DNA of 64,000 nucleotides. It comes from Pokkaliibacter sp046614695. GTDB lineage: Bacteria > Pseudomonadota > Gammaproteobacteria > Pseudomonadales > Balneatricaceae. A program made the translations under genes and the position numbers. Below, piece by piece: positions 44,227 through 51,458 of this stretch. Numbering within the stretch: the stretch's first letter is position 1; each line of letters begins with the position of its first letter. The DNA is taken from assembly GCF_046614695.1 (NCBI RefSeq), contig NZ_JBKKHQ010000019.1, positions 62,001 through 126,000 on the forward strand, in the 5' to 3' direction. The notes beneath the pieces are model-generated. The model was not told the DNA's origin, ran no database searches, and saw nothing but the letters and a program-made list of their open reading frames with translations.

Positions 44227-45387
44227 ATGAAAGCTAAAATCGGTTTTGGATTTATTCTGTGCAGCTTGTTTTCATCATTTTCACATGCTGATGAAAATAC
44301 CTATTCTGTTATAGCCGAAACGACTGTTTCGATGCCTGATACTACCTGGGTAGGGGGCACTCTCTCTAATAACTCACTCTATTTTCCCTCTTATGAAAGT
44401 ATGAAAAAGATTACTTTACCTCAAGGGGAGGTAATCGAGACTCCAATGCAGAGCTACTCCTCCAGCCAGGCCAATATAAACCTTCCCGATCTGTCGAGTG
44501 TGATGATTCCCTACGGCAAGAACCATTGGCTAACTGGAAGTGCGCTGGATGACAGGCACGTTGAAATATGGAATACCGATCTCTCTCAAAAAATTAAATC
44601 TGTCGAGTTGCCTGAAGCATGCACTGGAGAAAGATTTAGCTTCAGAATCAGTGAAAGTAGCCAGTATCTTGCTTGCGGCGATGCTGTTCTGAGTTTGAAC
44701 ACCGGTAAAAATTTCGACGTTCATCGTACCGGGCCGGGGACTTATAACGACAGCTTTTTTATTGGTGATCAATACTACGTCGCCTTATCCCAAAATTATC
44801 ATCCTGACGAAAACGCTATTTTTGTTAGTGATTTAGCAACCAGCAATGTGGTTGATTCTGGTTGGGATGAGAAAGTCCACTATATCGCTGGGCCAGAACA
44901 GGGCAACTTTATTGCCGCTGTGATCGACAAAAGCTCCATCTTCTCTGACAGCAATATTCTATGTGTCATGGATGTCAAAAAACTTAAGTGTGAGCAGTTG
45001 TACAAGGGCAAGATCAACGGGCTGCGAGTTTCCCCCAGTGGTCACTATATTCTGATCTCTACCGCTGAAGGGTTACTGGTCTTCGAGAAAGGTGAAGGCT
45101 TAACCTTCACTCAAAAGGCAGCATTGAATTACACACTGCCCCCCCAGTCGAATTATGTGGTTAATCAGTTCAACGGCTACAACACGCTGGCATTTAAGTC
45201 AGATCATGAAGTCTTCGCTGTGACCGAGAATGCTGATGTCGTTCTTCTGGATATCGCAACGGGGAAAGAGTTGGCGCGTAATACCTTTGCCAAGGGAGAT
45301 ACCCCTTTCTCGCTGCAATACAGTGGAGACTACCTCGCCGTGATGTGGAACTCCGGCAAGCTGGATGTGCTTAAAGTTAGCCAGTAA
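44227..45387 (+). CDS. Exported beta-propeller-like protein, partner of the cysteine protease
   Basis: A 386-residue protein with a signal peptide (cleavage near FSHA, residue 21). The mature part shows repeating blocks with WD/PQQ-propeller character (HVEIWNTDLSQKI, ILCVMDVKKL, ADVVLLDIATGKE and KLDVLKVSQ at the C-terminus), so a periplasmic beta-propeller is likely. Translation initiates six bases after the preceding stop with AAGGA upstream. It may be the periplasmic immunity partner of the cysteine protease, or a substrate-binding accessory. A terminator closes the two-gene unit. Confidence 0.75.
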   Translation: MKAKIGFGFILCSLFSSFSHADENTYSVIAETTVSMPDTTWVGGTLSNNSLYFPSYESMKKITLPQGEVIETPMQSYSSSQANINLPDLSSVMIPYGKNHWLTGSALDDRHVEIWNTDLSQKIKSVELPEACTGERFSFRISESSQYLACGDAVLSLNTGKNFDVHRTGPGTYNDSFFIGDQYYVALSQNYHPDENAIFVSDLATSNVVDSGWDEKVHYIAGPEQGNFIAAVIDKSSIFSDSNILCVMDVKKLKCEQLYKGKINGLRVSPSGHYILISTAEGLLVFEKGEGLTFTQKAALNYTLPPQSNYVVNQFNGYNTLAFKSDHEVFAVTENADVVLLDIATGKELARNTFAKGDTPFSLQYSGDYLAVMWNSGKLDVLKVSQ

Positions 45388-45407
45388 TAAGTAGCTAATA
45401 GAGAGAG

Positions 45408-45434
45408 AAAAGGCAGTGAAAACTGCCTTTTTTA
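45408..45434 (+). terminator. Rho-independent terminator
   Basis: AAAAGGCAGT-GAAA-ACTGCCTTTT is a 10-bp stem with a GNRA-type loop and T-run, closing the papain-like/propeller unit. Confidence 0.92.
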
Positions 45435-45779
45435 TTATCATTATGTGTAATGATATTCTCTACTGAAAAAATATTTCAGGCACCAGATCATGGCATAAGT
45501 GTTAGTTTTAGATTCATATTTTTTGTTTTTTTTGATAATAGAATCATTTTAAATTCTTCATGAAGAAAATTTCATTTTGCTAATGTGAAAAATGGTCTAT
45601 GGGAATACTCATCCGATTAAATAAATACGGCGCTTAAAGAAACTCAGGATCCCGTCACTTAGCTATAATTAGGCCTTGTAAAAGCAATCATAATTGGAGT
45701 TCTATGTAAAATTGTGATTTCATACATATGCCTCAGTATATAATGTAAAATTTTTAGTAGGTAATTCAAAGGAGAGAAC
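45435..45779 (+). other. AT-rich intergenic region before the LysM-like gene
   Basis: About 345 bases with very high AT content and no credible gene. It presumably carries the promoter of the 45780 operon; such AT-rich stretches are typical H-NS-type silencing targets, which is inference. Confidence 0.45.
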
Positions 45780-46811
45780 ATGGAAGCTTCTTTTTACGTA
45801 GTACCTGAGCGTACTTCACTTAAGCAAGTCGCAGAGCGCTTGTATGAGGGGCGAAGCGAGTTATTAAAGAATGACTTTCTTCGTTTCAATTCGGGGGCTG
45901 AACCGGTTGAGGGTCTCTTGTTACAGGGACAAATTCTTTATATTCCCGAGCCAGTTTGTTTTGCTGAAGAAGAGGATGTCATGGATTTGATATCTGATAT
46001 GAACAGTATCGTAACCCAAGCTATGACAACAGATGAACGAAGATCGTTTTCTCAGCATGCCGCAATGGTACAGAATGCAGTTACCTCAAAAGAAATTGAT
46101 ATAACCGGTTATGCAGCAAGTGCCAATACATTTGCATCAAGTATTGTTGGAGGCTTGGCGATACACAATCAGCAAGTGAAAGCAATACTTCAAGAATTCG
46201 AAAGGAAATATTTAAATTCGATTAAAGCTAACGGTAAGCTTGGACCTGAGTTCTATAGTTATAGGCGTCAAGTTTTTCAATCTCTAGATAGCGTTGTTAC
46301 TCGTACCGCCAACAAAGTTAGTGGTTTTGATTATAAGGGTGATATTAAGTCTCATATTAATATTAAAAATAAGTCCGAGATTCTTAGGATCAAGAAGTTA
46401 GGTACTTCTAGCACGAGTGATCTAAAAGCGCTTAGACCACATTTTGAGCAATTGGCCAGAGCAAATAAATGGCTTACGCGAGGATCGTATCTAACCATTG
46501 GTTTGAATGCTTATCTTACGTACGATAGTGTTGAGACTTTATGTAATAACTCATCACAAGATGCCTGTTATAAAGAGCGAAGTGTTAAGTATACAGGAGC
46601 TGCTGCAAGTACGGCTGGTGGAATCCTAGGCGGTGGTGCGGCTGCTTATGCGACATGTAATCTGCTTTTTGGAATTGAGACAGCTGGTACAAGTCTGCTT
46701 TGGTGTGGCCTTGTAGCTGGTGCCGTTGGTGGTTATGCAGGTGGAAAAGTGGGTGAAGCAGGTGGTGAAAAAATTGGAAATATAATATACGAAAAAAAAT
46801 ATAAGAAATAA
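45780..46811 (+). CDS. LysM-like plus glycine-zipper membrane-active candidate toxin
   Basis: A 343-residue protein with no signal peptide. Residues 1-60 look like a LysM-type or phage-tail-X-like domain (YVVPERTSLKQVAERLYEG, then LLLQGQILYIPEP). A helical middle follows. The C-terminal 75 residues hold two hydrophobic Gly/Ala-rich helices (about 272-296 and 303-322) with glycine-zipper spacing and a basic tail. This is the anatomy of pore-forming effectors such as colicin-like or Tse4-like toxins. A polytopic membrane protein follows 35 bases downstream, as expected for an immunity gene. AAGGAGAG precedes the ATG. AT-rich composition indicates transfer. Confidence 0.75.
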   Translation: MEASFYVVPERTSLKQVAERLYEGRSELLKNDFLRFNSGAEPVEGLLLQGQILYIPEPVCFAEEEDVMDLISDMNSIVTQAMTTDERRSFSQHAAMVQNAVTSKEIDITGYAASANTFASSIVGGLAIHNQQVKAILQEFERKYLNSIKANGKLGPEFYSYRRQVFQSLDSVVTRTANKVSGFDYKGDIKSHINIKNKSEILRIKKLGTSSTSDLKALRPHFEQLARANKWLTRGSYLTIGLNAYLTYDSVETLCNNSSQDACYKERSVKYTGAAASTAGGILGGGAAAYATCNLLFGIETAGTSLLWCGLVAGAVGGYAGGKVGEAGGEKIGNIIYEKKYKK

Positions 46812-46846
46812 AAGTAAAATCTTTTTGGCTGTTTTGGGATATTTCA

Positions 46847-47311
46847 ATGGTTTTTATGAAAGTGTATTTTCTTCCTTTAATTATTAATGTGATTTTTCTG
46901 GGAGATTTTTTTAGCACTGTAACGTACAGTGAAAACAGCCTTGTAGAGAATGTCTCTACGCTCTTTGCGTTTTTTGCTTTTTATAATACTTTACCTCTTG
47001 TGGGGTATCTTCTTTATATAATTAAGCGAATAACTCCTAAGACCTTTAAAGCGATAGGTGCTGATAGTTGTGATTATTATCAGGGAGGGATTGAACGACT
47101 TTTTTTAGTTCAGTACTGGTATACTCTGCATTTTATTTTTTGTCGGGTTTCTAAAAAAATATATAATCTGACGGTGTATAAGAGAAAACAACTTCCAGAG
47201 TTCTCATACTCAAGCCTGCCTAAAGAAATTAGCGCCCCCTATTTGTTGTTTTTTTGGTGGGCTGTATTGCTGGTGATGGCCTTTGCTCTTGTCTTACTTC
47301 TAAATGACTAA
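46847..47311 (+). CDS. Polytopic membrane protein, candidate immunity partner
   Basis: A 154-residue, very hydrophobic protein with three to four membrane segments (about residues 5-22, 35-60, 85-105 and 127-150), strongly AT-rich. I recognise no family. The position directly after a membrane-active candidate toxin and the small polytopic form match immunity proteins that block pore-forming toxins in the inner membrane. The start may be the ATG at 46847 or at 46856, as ribosome sites are weak (GGGAT upstream). No terminator is obvious downstream. Confidence 0.7.
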   Translation: MVFMKVYFLPLIINVIFLGDFFSTVTYSENSLVENVSTLFAFFAFYNTLPLVGYLLYIIKRITPKTFKAIGADSCDYYQGGIERLFLVQYWYTLHFIFCRVSKKIYNLTVYKRKQLPEFSYSSLPKEISAPYLLFFWWAVLLVMAFALVLLLND

Positions 47312-47674
47312 ATAGAAAATAATGAAGTTAACTCTTTTTTCACGGCAGAACGTTTTGATGTGATATTGCCTCCGGCGTTTAGAGATAGAAAGTTTCTTTC
47401 TGGCTTGTACCTTAGGTCGTTTTTACATGATTCAGTTCAAGCCCGTGGGCCTAGCTTGATTAACAGGCGTTGTGGGCGAGAGGCACGTTAGCTCATCCTG
47501 CCTGTCATCTGAACACTCTTTCCCCTCGACTCCAACTAACTGCAGCTTTGGTTTTCCCCCAAACCTCAGTAAAATCCGCGCAGTTTATTGGCCTGTGTTT
47601 GGGCTGTTGAGTTTGTAGCGCTGATCAAGCCTGGCAGGGAGCTGGTGGTCGGCTGCCTTTGCAGGTGATGCTAA
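47312..47674. other. Intergenic region at the end of the accessory block
   Basis: About 360 bases where composition shifts from AT-rich back to the genomic average. One small hairpin (AGAAAG-TTT-CTTTCT) lies near 47390. No gene, tRNA or attachment-site repeat was seen. It should hold the promoter of 47675. Confidence 0.5.
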
Positions 47675-48388
47675 ATGCCGCGAATGTTAGTGGTAAAAGC
47701 CGGTGAAACCTTTCCTCAGGTTGCCAGCACGCTGGGTGATTTTGATCAGCTCTTTATCAATGCCATGGGACTGCCTGCTGAACAGGTCGATGTTTGTGAA
47801 GCCTACGCGGTAGACGAACTACCTGATCCTTCGCTGTACCGCGGTATTGTGGTGACCGGTTCCCATGCGATGGTGTCTGACCGCGAGCCTTGGAGTGAGC
47901 GCTTGGGTGAGTGGCTGGTGGATGTAGTACACCGTGAGCTGCCACTCTTTGCCGTCTGCTATGGCCATCAGTTACTGGCGCAGGCACTGGGTGGCGAAGT
48001 GGGTTATCACCCTGATGGCCCGGAGATCGGTACGGTGGAAGTGAGCCTGACGGCAAACGGTCAGCGTGATGAACTGTTTGGCCTGATGCCGAGCCGCTTC
48101 CGTGCCCAATCGACGCATTATCAGACAGTGCTTAAGCTTCCCCGGGATGCCCAGGTGCTGGCCTCGAACAGTTTCGAACCTCATCATTCCTATCGCGTTG
48201 GGCCCTGTGCCTGGGCAACGCAGTTCCATCCTGAATTTACCCCGGATGTGATGCGTGGCTATATCGCTGCGCAGGAAGAGACGTTACGCACCAAAGGCAT
48301 TGAGGCTGCATCTCTGATCGCTGAAGTGGGTGAAACCGTGGATGCGGTGAACCTGCTGCGCGGTTTTGCGCGTTATACCTTGGACTGA
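47675..48388 (+). CDS. Class I glutamine amidotransferase (GuaA-like domain)
   Basis: A 237-residue glutaminase-type protein with catalytic Cys95 in AVCYGHQL and His185/Glu187 in FHPEF, the complete triad. This is the stand-alone GATase1 family often annotated as a GMP synthase-like glutamine amidotransferase; no synthetase domain is attached. It may act in gamma-glutamyl cleavage, as PuuD/YfeJ-type proteins are proposed to. It is monocistronic: an intrinsic terminator follows 33 bases after the stop. Confidence 0.93.
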   Translation: MPRMLVVKAGETFPQVASTLGDFDQLFINAMGLPAEQVDVCEAYAVDELPDPSLYRGIVVTGSHAMVSDREPWSERLGEWLVDVVHRELPLFAVCYGHQLLAQALGGEVGYHPDGPEIGTVEVSLTANGQRDELFGLMPSRFRAQSTHYQTVLKLPRDAQVLASNSFEPHHSYRVGPCAWATQFHPEFTPDVMRGYIAAQEETLRTKGIEAASLIAEVGETVDAVNLLRGFARYTLD

Positions 48389-48421
48389 GTCTTTTTCAGC
48401 GAAGGCAACCAATGTGTTATA

Positions 48422-48455
48422 AAAGCCACAAATGAACCCATTGTGGCTTTTTTTA
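48422..48455 (+). terminator. Rho-independent terminator
   Basis: AAAGCCACAA (48422-48431) pairs with TTGTGGCTTT (48441-48450) and a T-run follows. Confidence 0.88.
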
Positions 48456-48483
48456 TTTCTAAAATCGGGGGTTGAGGTAAGGC

Positions 48484-49530
48484 ATGGCGAACAGTCACGA
48501 CCTTAAAGGGCTATTCAAATTCTTGAAACGCGATGAGTGGGCTAACTGCTTCTCTATGGTGTACGACGAGCACTTGGGAAAAACCCTGCGTGCTGGTGAG
48601 ATGAGCTTTGAGGAACTGACAAAGCTGATCGGACAGGAAGCGGCGAATACCCTCTGGGGCTGTGCCTTCGAAGACTTTCTCACTCAGGCCTTTCAGGTAC
48701 CGGGGGAGAATCTGGTGGATGAATACCTGAAGCGCCGTGGCTGGAAAGAGACCACGCGCTCCAAGAGTTATATCCGCTCCCTGAAAACGTCAGTGATGTC
48801 ATTGTATGTGGTCGACAATGTTGTTCCCGGCCAGCATGTGATTCTGAAAGACGTGCTGCGTGGTGGCGATAAGGTGCTGGTACAGGATGTGAGCGCCTCA
48901 AAAAGTCTGTCTTTTGGCCAGCATATTGGCGGGCGCGTGGTTTCCGAGCTGAACAGGCTGGTGCTGACCGGCGGTACGCTGGTGTTCGGTGTGGATGCTA
49001 CCGAAACCCTGATGGCCAGTCTTAAAGATACCTTTGGCGTTGGCCTTGACCAGCCTTTGCCGATTCCTGCAGACGAAGCCCTGTCTTCGGTTGCTGCACT
49101 CTTCACGCTGTCCTGGCTGACCCATGCGCTGGCGCAGAACATGAACATGGATGACATGCTGGAGAGAATGCTTGCCAGTGCCGCGGCCCTTGAAGAGGAA
49201 GAAAGTCCTGCTGCGGCCCAGGCGGTTGAGTCTGCCGAGCTCACTTCGGCGACCTCTGAAAAAGTGCCGATGCAGGTGACTTTCCCGTTGGCGAGCAAAG
49301 TGTTGCAGAAGGATATTCTGCCAGTACTGGAAGAACTCAAGTGCCTGAGCGTTATCAAAGCCAAGCTCTGGCAATGGCAAAGTCAGGGTTTTAGTGGCGA
49401 GCTGGAGTTAAAAGGGCGGGGCATGACCCTGCTGGTGGATTCCGAAGCGGCGGCGAGTGTCGCTGCCAGCGAATTGGCCACGTTGCTCGGGGAACGGGTC
49501 AAAGCGCCGGAAATCACCTCTGTCAGCTAA
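48484..49530 (+). CDS. Unrecognised cytoplasmic protein
   Basis: A 348-residue soluble protein I cannot assign. An N-terminal helical region (about 1-75) precedes a middle part with a plant-like pattern of alternating strands and helices (VLRGGDKVLVQDVSASKSLSF, GGTLVFGVDATETLM). An Ala/Glu-rich low-complexity linker lies around residues 232-262, then an alpha/beta C-terminal domain. No catalytic motif is clear. GC content matches the core genome and a ribosome site (TTGAGG) lies eight bases upstream, so it is probably an established gene with its own terminator at 49561. Confidence 0.8.
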   Translation: MANSHDLKGLFKFLKRDEWANCFSMVYDEHLGKTLRAGEMSFEELTKLIGQEAANTLWGCAFEDFLTQAFQVPGENLVDEYLKRRGWKETTRSKSYIRSLKTSVMSLYVVDNVVPGQHVILKDVLRGGDKVLVQDVSASKSLSFGQHIGGRVVSELNRLVLTGGTLVFGVDATETLMASLKDTFGVGLDQPLPIPADEALSSVAALFTLSWLTHALAQNMNMDDMLERMLASAAALEEEESPAAAQAVESAELTSATSEKVPMQVTFPLASKVLQKDILPVLEELKCLSVIKAKLWQWQSQGFSGELELKGRGMTLLVDSEAAASVAASELATLLGERVKAPEITSVS

Positions 49531-49560
49531 CCGCTATTGAGACTTTGTGTTCGCTGATAA

Positions 49561-49587
49561 AAAAACCGCCTTTGGGCGGTTTTTTTA
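49561..49587. terminator. Bidirectional terminator
   Basis: AAAAACCGCC-TTTG-GGCGGTTTTT with additional T residues lies between converging genes. Confidence 0.92.
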
Positions 49588-49609
49588 TCGTTACGCTGGC
49601 AATGCAGGC

Positions 49610-49882
49610 TCAGGCCACCAACAGCTTTCCTGCCGCGTGGGCCGCATGCCAGGCAAAGCGCATGGCGGCTTCTCTGGCGATTTCCTGATCCTTGATAAAG
49701 CCGACATAGTCGACTGCATCGAAGGACTTGGTCACGCCACAGTACTCCAGCACATAGCCGCTTTCGGTTTCGGTGATGGTGTAGTTCAGGCGCAGGTTCT
49801 CACTGGCGGTGTGATCCGTAGCCGCCAGTTCAGTGTTTAGCATGTCGTTGCTGATAATGCGGTTCGTGGGTATCCCTTCCAC
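49610..49882 (-). CDS. Small unrecognised protein
   Basis: About 90 residues, no membrane segment. It contains a beta-rich middle (LNYTITETESGYVLEYCGVTKSFDAVDYVGF pattern) and a helical Ala-rich C-terminus, and resembles no family I can name. The GTG at 49882 is chosen because an AAGGAG ribosome site is eight bases upstream on the minus strand. The frame is open to 49975, but that part is Arg/Lys/Cys-rich without support. An ATG at 49843 is another possibility. It lies downstream of the RND efflux operon on the same strand, 85 bases away. Confidence 0.6.
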   Translation of the reverse strand: MEGIPTNRIISNDMLNTELAATDHTASENLRLNYTITETESGYVLEYCGVTKSFDAVDYVGFIKDQEIAREAAMRFAWHAAHAAGKLLVA

Positions 49883-49967
49883 GGGCACACTCCTTGTCGT
49901 TTTGCATCGAGGGCATGAATGTTTCCATCGCGCCCGGCTCACTTCATGGGTGGCATCCTTCCTCAGA

Positions 49968-51458
49968 TTATTCATCCTTGGAGACTTCTGCCGCTGTTGT
50001 TGCTTGCTGCGTTGTATCGTCCACCAGGCCTCCGCCCAGTACCCGATACAGAGTAACCCGGTTATCCAGCTCGGTCAGACGAGTGGAAAGCAGGGTCTGT
50101 TGAGCACTATAGAGGGTGCGCTGAGCATCCAGCGTATCCAGATAGCTGTCGATCCCGTTTTTGTAGCGGTCGAGGGACAGGTTGTAGCTGTCCTGTGCTG
50201 CGGCGACGAGATCTTCCTCGGCATTCAGCTGATCCTTGATGGTACCCCGACGGGCAAGGGCATCAGCGACTTCCTTGAATGCGGTCTGTAGCGTGTAGCG
50301 ATAGGTCGCCACCATTTTGTCTTTCTCGGCTTTACTGTAGTCCAGCGAGGCGCGATTTGCTCCGCCATCAAAGATGGGCAGGCTCAAACTGGGAGCGACG
50401 GTCCAGATGGTCGCTGCACCACCACTGAATAGATCCGCCAGTGCGGCGCTCGCCAAACCTCCGGTTGTCGTCAGGGAGAGGCTGGGGAAGAACGCTGCCC
50501 GTGCTGCGCCAATATTGGCGTTAGCGGCCTTGAGGTTATGTTCAGCGGCCAGTACGTCCGGCCTTTCTTGCAGCACCGAAGAGCTGACACCGGCGGGCAC
50601 TGAGCCGAGCCAGGCGTTCTGGTCCGTCAATCCATCGGGCAGTAAATCAGTGCTGAGGCTCTGGCCTACAAGAAGCTCAAGGGCGTTTCGATCCTGTGCG
50701 ACGAGGGTAGTGTAGCTGGCAATATCAGCTCGTGCCGTGTGATATGTCGTTTCTGCATTTCGCACATCCACACGCGAGTCGATACCAAGCTTAAGCCGCC
50801 GCTGGGTAATCTCGACATCCCGCTGGGCGTTGTCGGCCGTATTCTGCGCAAGCTTTAGCAAAGATTGATCCGTGGCCAGGGTCAGCCAGGCAGAGGCTGT
50901 TTCTCCAATCAGGGTGATTCTGGCGGAGCGTGCCGTGTCATTGCTGGCCAGATAGGTCTCCAGCTCGGCATTACTGAGACTGCGGGTTTTGCCGAAGAGG
51001 TCTATTTCATAGGAACTTAAGCCCGCGGTCGCTTCATAGCTTTCAGTGGTACCGCTACTTTGGGTTTTGCTACGGCTGGCAGAAATACCGGCATCGACTT
51101 CTGGAAACAGGTCAGCACGTTGTTCCTTGTAAGTCGCGCGCGCCATGGCGACATCGGCCAAGGTGCTTTTCAGATCCTGATTATTTTGTAGCGCGAGGCT
51201 AATTACCTGCTGTAAGCGCTTATCCTGAATAAAGCTTTTCCAGGGCAGCTCTACGGCCGTCTGCTTTGAGGTGTCTGTCTTGTAAGCCGCGCCACTTGGC
51301 CATGCTGAAGGGACGGAAGCCTCCGGGCGCTGGTAATTTGGCGCCAGAGAGCTGCAACCGGCCAGCATCGCCATCGCCACAAGAACACCTGCACGCAAGC
51401 TGGTGCGAGACAGCATCGGGGTGCCGGCGTTGGTGTGAGAGGGGAAAAACTTACTCAT
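49968..51458 (-). CDS. RND-pump outer-membrane lipoprotein channel (OprM type)
   Basis: A 496-residue TolC-superfamily lipoprotein with lipobox MLAGC (Cys35). Two outer-membrane efflux repeats show YEIDLFGKTRSLSNAELETYLAS and the QERPDVLAAEHNLKAANANIGAARAAFFPSLSLT stretch characteristic of OprM/NodT channels. The ATG at 51458 has an AGGAG site six bases upstream and overlaps the end of the RND gene by eight bases. It completes a three-gene efflux system: adaptor, pump, channel. Confidence 0.95.
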   Translation of the reverse strand: MSKFFPSHTNAGTPMLSRTSLRAGVLVAMAMLAGCSSLAPNYQRPEASVPSAWPSGAAYKTDTSKQTAVELPWKSFIQDKRLQQVISLALQNNQDLKSTLADVAMARATYKEQRADLFPEVDAGISASRSKTQSSGTTESYEATAGLSSYEIDLFGKTRSLSNAELETYLASNDTARSARITLIGETASAWLTLATDQSLLKLAQNTADNAQRDVEITQRRLKLGIDSRVDVRNAETTYHTARADIASYTTLVAQDRNALELLVGQSLSTDLLPDGLTDQNAWLGSVPAGVSSSVLQERPDVLAAEHNLKAANANIGAARAAFFPSLSLTTTGGLASAALADLFSGGAATIWTVAPSLSLPIFDGGANRASLDYSKAEKDKMVATYRYTLQTAFKEVADALARRGTIKDQLNAEEDLVAAAQDSYNLSLDRYKNGIDSYLDTLDAQRTLYSAQQTLLSTRLTELDNRVTLYRVLGGGLVDDTTQQATTAAEVSKDE

